NCBI RefSeq assembly: GCF_006335115.1 | Contig: NZ_VDMJ01000012.1 | Coordinates: forward strand, 1-34,412 | DNA from: Streptomyces sp. NP160 | GTDB taxonomy: Bacteria; Actinomycetota; Actinomycetes; Actinomycetales; Quadrisphaeraceae | Direction: 5' to 3' | DNA: 34,412 bases | Part shown: positions 32,151 to 34,412 of the stretch, piece by piece | How the letters are laid out: each line of letters opens with the position of its first letter | Numbering within the stretch: the stretch's first letter is position 1 | Position numbers and translations under genes: made by a program | The notes under the pieces: model-generated | Seen by the model: the letters and a program-made list of their open reading frames with translations, nothing else | What the model was told of the DNA's origin: nothing | The model's database searches: none

Positions 32151-33083
32151 ATGGACAACCGCGCCGAGGTCCGCGAGTTCCTCACCACGCGCCGCGCCAA
32201 GGTCAGCCCCGCCGACGCCGGGCTCCCGGCGGTCGGCCAGCGCCGCGTGACCGGGCTGCGCCGCGCCGAGGTCGCCGCCCTGGCCGGGATCAGCGTGGAG
32301 TACTACGCCAAGCTCGAACGCGGCACCATCGCCGGGGTCTCCGCCTCGGTGTTGGAGGGGCTGGCGCGGGCGCTGCAGATGGACGACGCCGAGCGCACCC
32401 ACCTGTTCGACCTCGCCCAGGCCGCTGACGGCACCGCCGCCCTGGCCCGCCCTCGCCGCCGCTCCACGGCCCGGTGGACGCCGCGGCCCAGCCTGCAGTG
32501 GGCGCTCGACGCCATCACCGTCAGCCCCGCCATCGTGCGCAACGGGCGGATGGACCTGCTGGCCACCAACCCCCTGGGGTGGGCCATGCACTCCTCGCTG
32601 CACGAGGCCGCCGCCAGGGCAGCCGGCGGTGCAGGCGGTAGCGGAGGTACCGGTGCGCCCCCGAACTTCGCTCGGTACACCTTCCTCGACGAGGACGCCC
32701 GGCGCTTCTACCCCGACTGGGACACCGCTGCGCACACTGCCGTGTCGATCCTGCGCACCGAGGCCGGCCGCGCCCCGCACGACAAGGACCTGCACGACCT
32801 GGTCGGGGAGCTGTCCACCCGCAGCGAGGCGTTCCGCCGCCTGTGGGGCGCCCACGACGTGCGCCTGCACGGCGCCGGCAGCAAGGCCTTCCACCACACC
32901 GCGGTCGGCCGCCTGGACCTGACGTACGAGTCGATGGACATGGTCTCCGAGCCAGGCCTGACGATGACGATCTATGCCGCTGAGCCCGCCAGCCCGACGG
33001 TTGAGGCGCTGCGTCTGCTCGCCTCGTGGGCCGCCACCGAGATGTCGACCCGCTCTGCGGTCGAGCAGGAGCCCGCACTGTGA
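32151..33083 (+). CDS. XRE-family regulator with MmyB-like ligand domain
   Basis: 310 aa, ATG 32151. The N-terminal HTH (about 5-80) has EVREFLTTRRAKVSPADAGL, then RRVTGLRRAEVAALAGISVE and YYAKLERGTIAGVS, a pattern specific to the large actinobacterial XRE/MmyB group. The C-terminal part (about 105-290; VRNGRMDLLATNPLGWAMHS; ARRFYPDWDTAAHTAVSILR; FHHTAVGRLDLTYESMDM) is the MmyB-like domain thought to bind a small hydrophobic ligand. Such genes usually regulate a divergent oxidoreductase, here the zinc dehydrogenase. It overlaps the downstream exporter (GTGA), which is likely co-regulated. Confidence 0.93.
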   Translation: MDNRAEVREFLTTRRAKVSPADAGLPAVGQRRVTGLRRAEVAALAGISVEYYAKLERGTIAGVSASVLEGLARALQMDDAERTHLFDLAQAADGTAALARPRRRSTARWTPRPSLQWALDAITVSPAIVRNGRMDLLATNPLGWAMHSSLHEAAARAAGGAGGSGGTGAPPNFARYTFLDEDARRFYPDWDTAAHTAVSILRTEAGRAPHDKDLHDLVGELSTRSEAFRRLWGAHDVRLHGAGSKAFHHTAVGRLDLTYESMDMVSEPGLTMTIYAAEPASPTVEALRLLASWAATEMSTRSAVEQEPAL

Positions 33084-34351
33084 CTACCAGCAAGTCGACC
33101 ACGACGACGATGACGAGCGTCGCTGGCGCAGAGGCCGCCGCTGGAGCTGGCGCTGGAGCCGCCGCAGCGCAGCCCGTCTCGGCTGCGCTCATCGCGGCGG
33201 TGGTGCTGCTGACGGCCATCGCGCCGCTGGCCACCGACATGTACGTGCCCGCTTTCCCCGACGTCGCCCGCGACCTGAGCACCTCCGCGACGGCGGTGCA
33301 GCTGACGCTGACGACCTTCTTCACCGGCATGGCCCTGGGACAGCTGGTCGGCGGTCCGGTCTCGGACGCGCGGGGGCGGCGTGCGCCGCTGCTGGCCGCG
33401 GTCGTCGTCGTGCTGGTCGCCTCAGTCTCGTGCGCGCTGGCGCCGAGCATCGAGGTGATGGCCACCGCCCGCTTCGTGCAGGGCCTGGCCGGCGGGTGGG
33501 CGATGGTGATTGGCCGCGCCGTCGTGGTCGACCTGGCCACCGGGCCGCAGCTGGTGCGTTCCCTCAACCTCGTCCAGGGCGTCGGCGGGATCGCGCCGGT
33601 GCTGGCGCCTCTGCTGGGCGGGGTCATCCTGCAGTTCTCCGACTGGCGGGCACCGTTCTGGGCGATCGCCCTGATCACCGCCGTCACGGGTGTGGTGGTG
33701 TGGTTTGTGGTGCCGGAGTCACTGCCGGCCGGTCGCCGTCACGCGGGAGGGCTGAGGTCCTTCGCCGGGGCAGCGCGGCAGGTGCTGGCCAGCCGCCCCT
33801 ACGTGGGGTACCTGGTGGTGTGCTCGGCGATGATGGTGGCGCTGTTCGCGTACGTAGCGACGTCTGCGTTCGTCTTGCGCTCGATGAACGGGCTCTCGCC
33901 GATCGCGTACTCGGTGTCCTTCGCCGCCAACGCCGGCGGGATGACCGTGGCGGCGCTGGTCTCGGCGCGCCTGGCGGGACGGGTGCCCACGCGCACGGTG
34001 ATCCTGGGCGGGCAGCTGCTGGCGCTGGCCGCCGGTGTCGCGATGCTCGCCGGAGCGCTGTGGTTCGCAACCCCGCTGGTGCTGGCGCTGGTGAGCTTCT
34101 TCGCGCTGATGGTGGCGATCGGCTTCGTGCTGGGCAACGCCGGGGCGCTGGCCAACGCTGCGGTGCCCGAGCACCCGGGCACCGGTTCGGCGGTGCTGGG
34201 GATGCTGCAGTGGGGCACCGCTGGCGTCGCGGCGCCGCTGGCGGGGATCGGCGGTGAGCACACGGCTGTGCCAGTGGCCGTGCTGATGACCCTCGGAGCG
34301 GTCGTCTCGCTGGTGGCGCTGCTCGCCGTGGCTCGCTCACCGCGCTCCTGA
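33080..34351 (+). CDS. Bcr/CflA-type MFS exporter
   Basis: 423 aa from GTG 33080, overlapping the regulator stop (GTGA), with AGGAG 8-9 nt upstream. A Thr/Ala-rich start is followed by about 12 hydrophobic helices. TAIAPLATDMYVPAFPDVAR is the TM1 motif of Bcr/CflA multidrug exporters; GQLVGGPVSDARGRRAPLLA is MFS motif A; the block ARFVQGLAGGWAMVIGRAVV is motif C-like. PEHPGTGSAVLGMLQWGTAG near the C-terminus also fits the group. It should export small drugs (bicyclomycin or chloramphenicol-type in named relatives); the real substrate is unknown. Translational coupling to the XRE regulator suggests ligand-controlled efflux. Confidence 0.94.
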   Translation: MTTSKSTTTTMTSVAGAEAAAGAGAGAAAAQPVSAALIAAVVLLTAIAPLATDMYVPAFPDVARDLSTSATAVQLTLTTFFTGMALGQLVGGPVSDARGRRAPLLAAVVVVLVASVSCALAPSIEVMATARFVQGLAGGWAMVIGRAVVVDLATGPQLVRSLNLVQGVGGIAPVLAPLLGGVILQFSDWRAPFWAIALITAVTGVVVWFVVPESLPAGRRHAGGLRSFAGAARQVLASRPYVGYLVVCSAMMVALFAYVATSAFVLRSMNGLSPIAYSVSFAANAGGMTVAALVSARLAGRVPTRTVILGGQLLALAAGVAMLAGALWFATPLVLALVSFFALMVAIGFVLGNAGALANAAVPEHPGTGSAVLGMLQWGTAGVAAPLAGIGGEHTAVPVAVLMTLGAVVSLVALLAVARSPRS

Positions 34352-34386
34352 CTGACGACGCAGAGCCCCCTGCACGGGCAGCGATG

Positions 34387-34403
34387 GTCAGTGAGACGCT
34401 GAC
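34387..34403. repeat. 7-3-7 inverted repeat after the exporter gene
   Basis: GTCAGTG-AGA-CGCTGAC, one mismatch between arms, 35 bases after the exporter stop. It resembles the repeats at 22084-22141 and may be a terminator-type hairpin. Confidence 0.5.
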
Positions 34404-34412
34404 CGGGCAGCG

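Overview
The window is very GC-rich (about 70% or more), with strong G/C third-position bias, many GTG starts and ATGA/GTGA gene overlaps. Gene content is that of a high-GC actinomycete. A Kineosporiales-type genome (Kineococcus/Quadrisphaera-like) is my guess, not something the sequence proves.

Left part (1-13.0 kb), ordinary chromosome: the 3' end of an FMN-dependent alpha-hydroxy-acid dehydrogenase and an SRPBCC protein (+); then, on the minus strand, a five-gene peptide-type ABC importer (lipoprotein binding protein, two permeases, two ATPases) with a Nudix hydrolase behind it. Next come a DedA membrane protein, a LysM-NlpC/P60 cell-wall hydrolase, a chemoreceptor and a secreted GH26 glycosidase.

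Middle (13.2-22.0 kb): a tyrosine integrase with an excisionase-like HTH gene, whose 3' end abuts what looks like the cut-off C-terminus of another gene, so this may be one end of an integrated element. To the right is an OmpR-type two-component system, a secreted protein with two near-identical PepSY-like repeats, and an overlapping set: an 18-aa leader ORF, a ferric-reductase-like flavohaem membrane protein, an FMN-binding protein with a flavinylation motif, and the flavinyl transferase ApbE. I read these as one regulated system that carries electrons from cytosolic NAD(P)H through haem and FAD to a covalently bound FMN outside the membrane. Matching 11-bp direct repeats precede both the PepSY gene and the reductase cluster and are good candidates for the response-regulator site.

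Right part (22.2-34.4 kb): a STAS anti-anti-sigma protein, a GAF-SpoIIE phosphatase and a decayed RsbW-like kinase remnant (partner-switching signalling); a membrane GGDEF diguanylate cyclase; a divergent TetR/MFS pair with twin operator-like palindromes, followed by an aldo/keto reductase; a broken SDR gene, a cupin and a zinc alcohol dehydrogenase; and a divergent XRE regulator overlapped by a Bcr/CflA-type efflux gene. Several genes start exactly 6-7 nt after a TANNNT -10 box, suggesting leaderless transcripts.

No rRNA, tRNA, insertion sequence or CRISPR array was seen.
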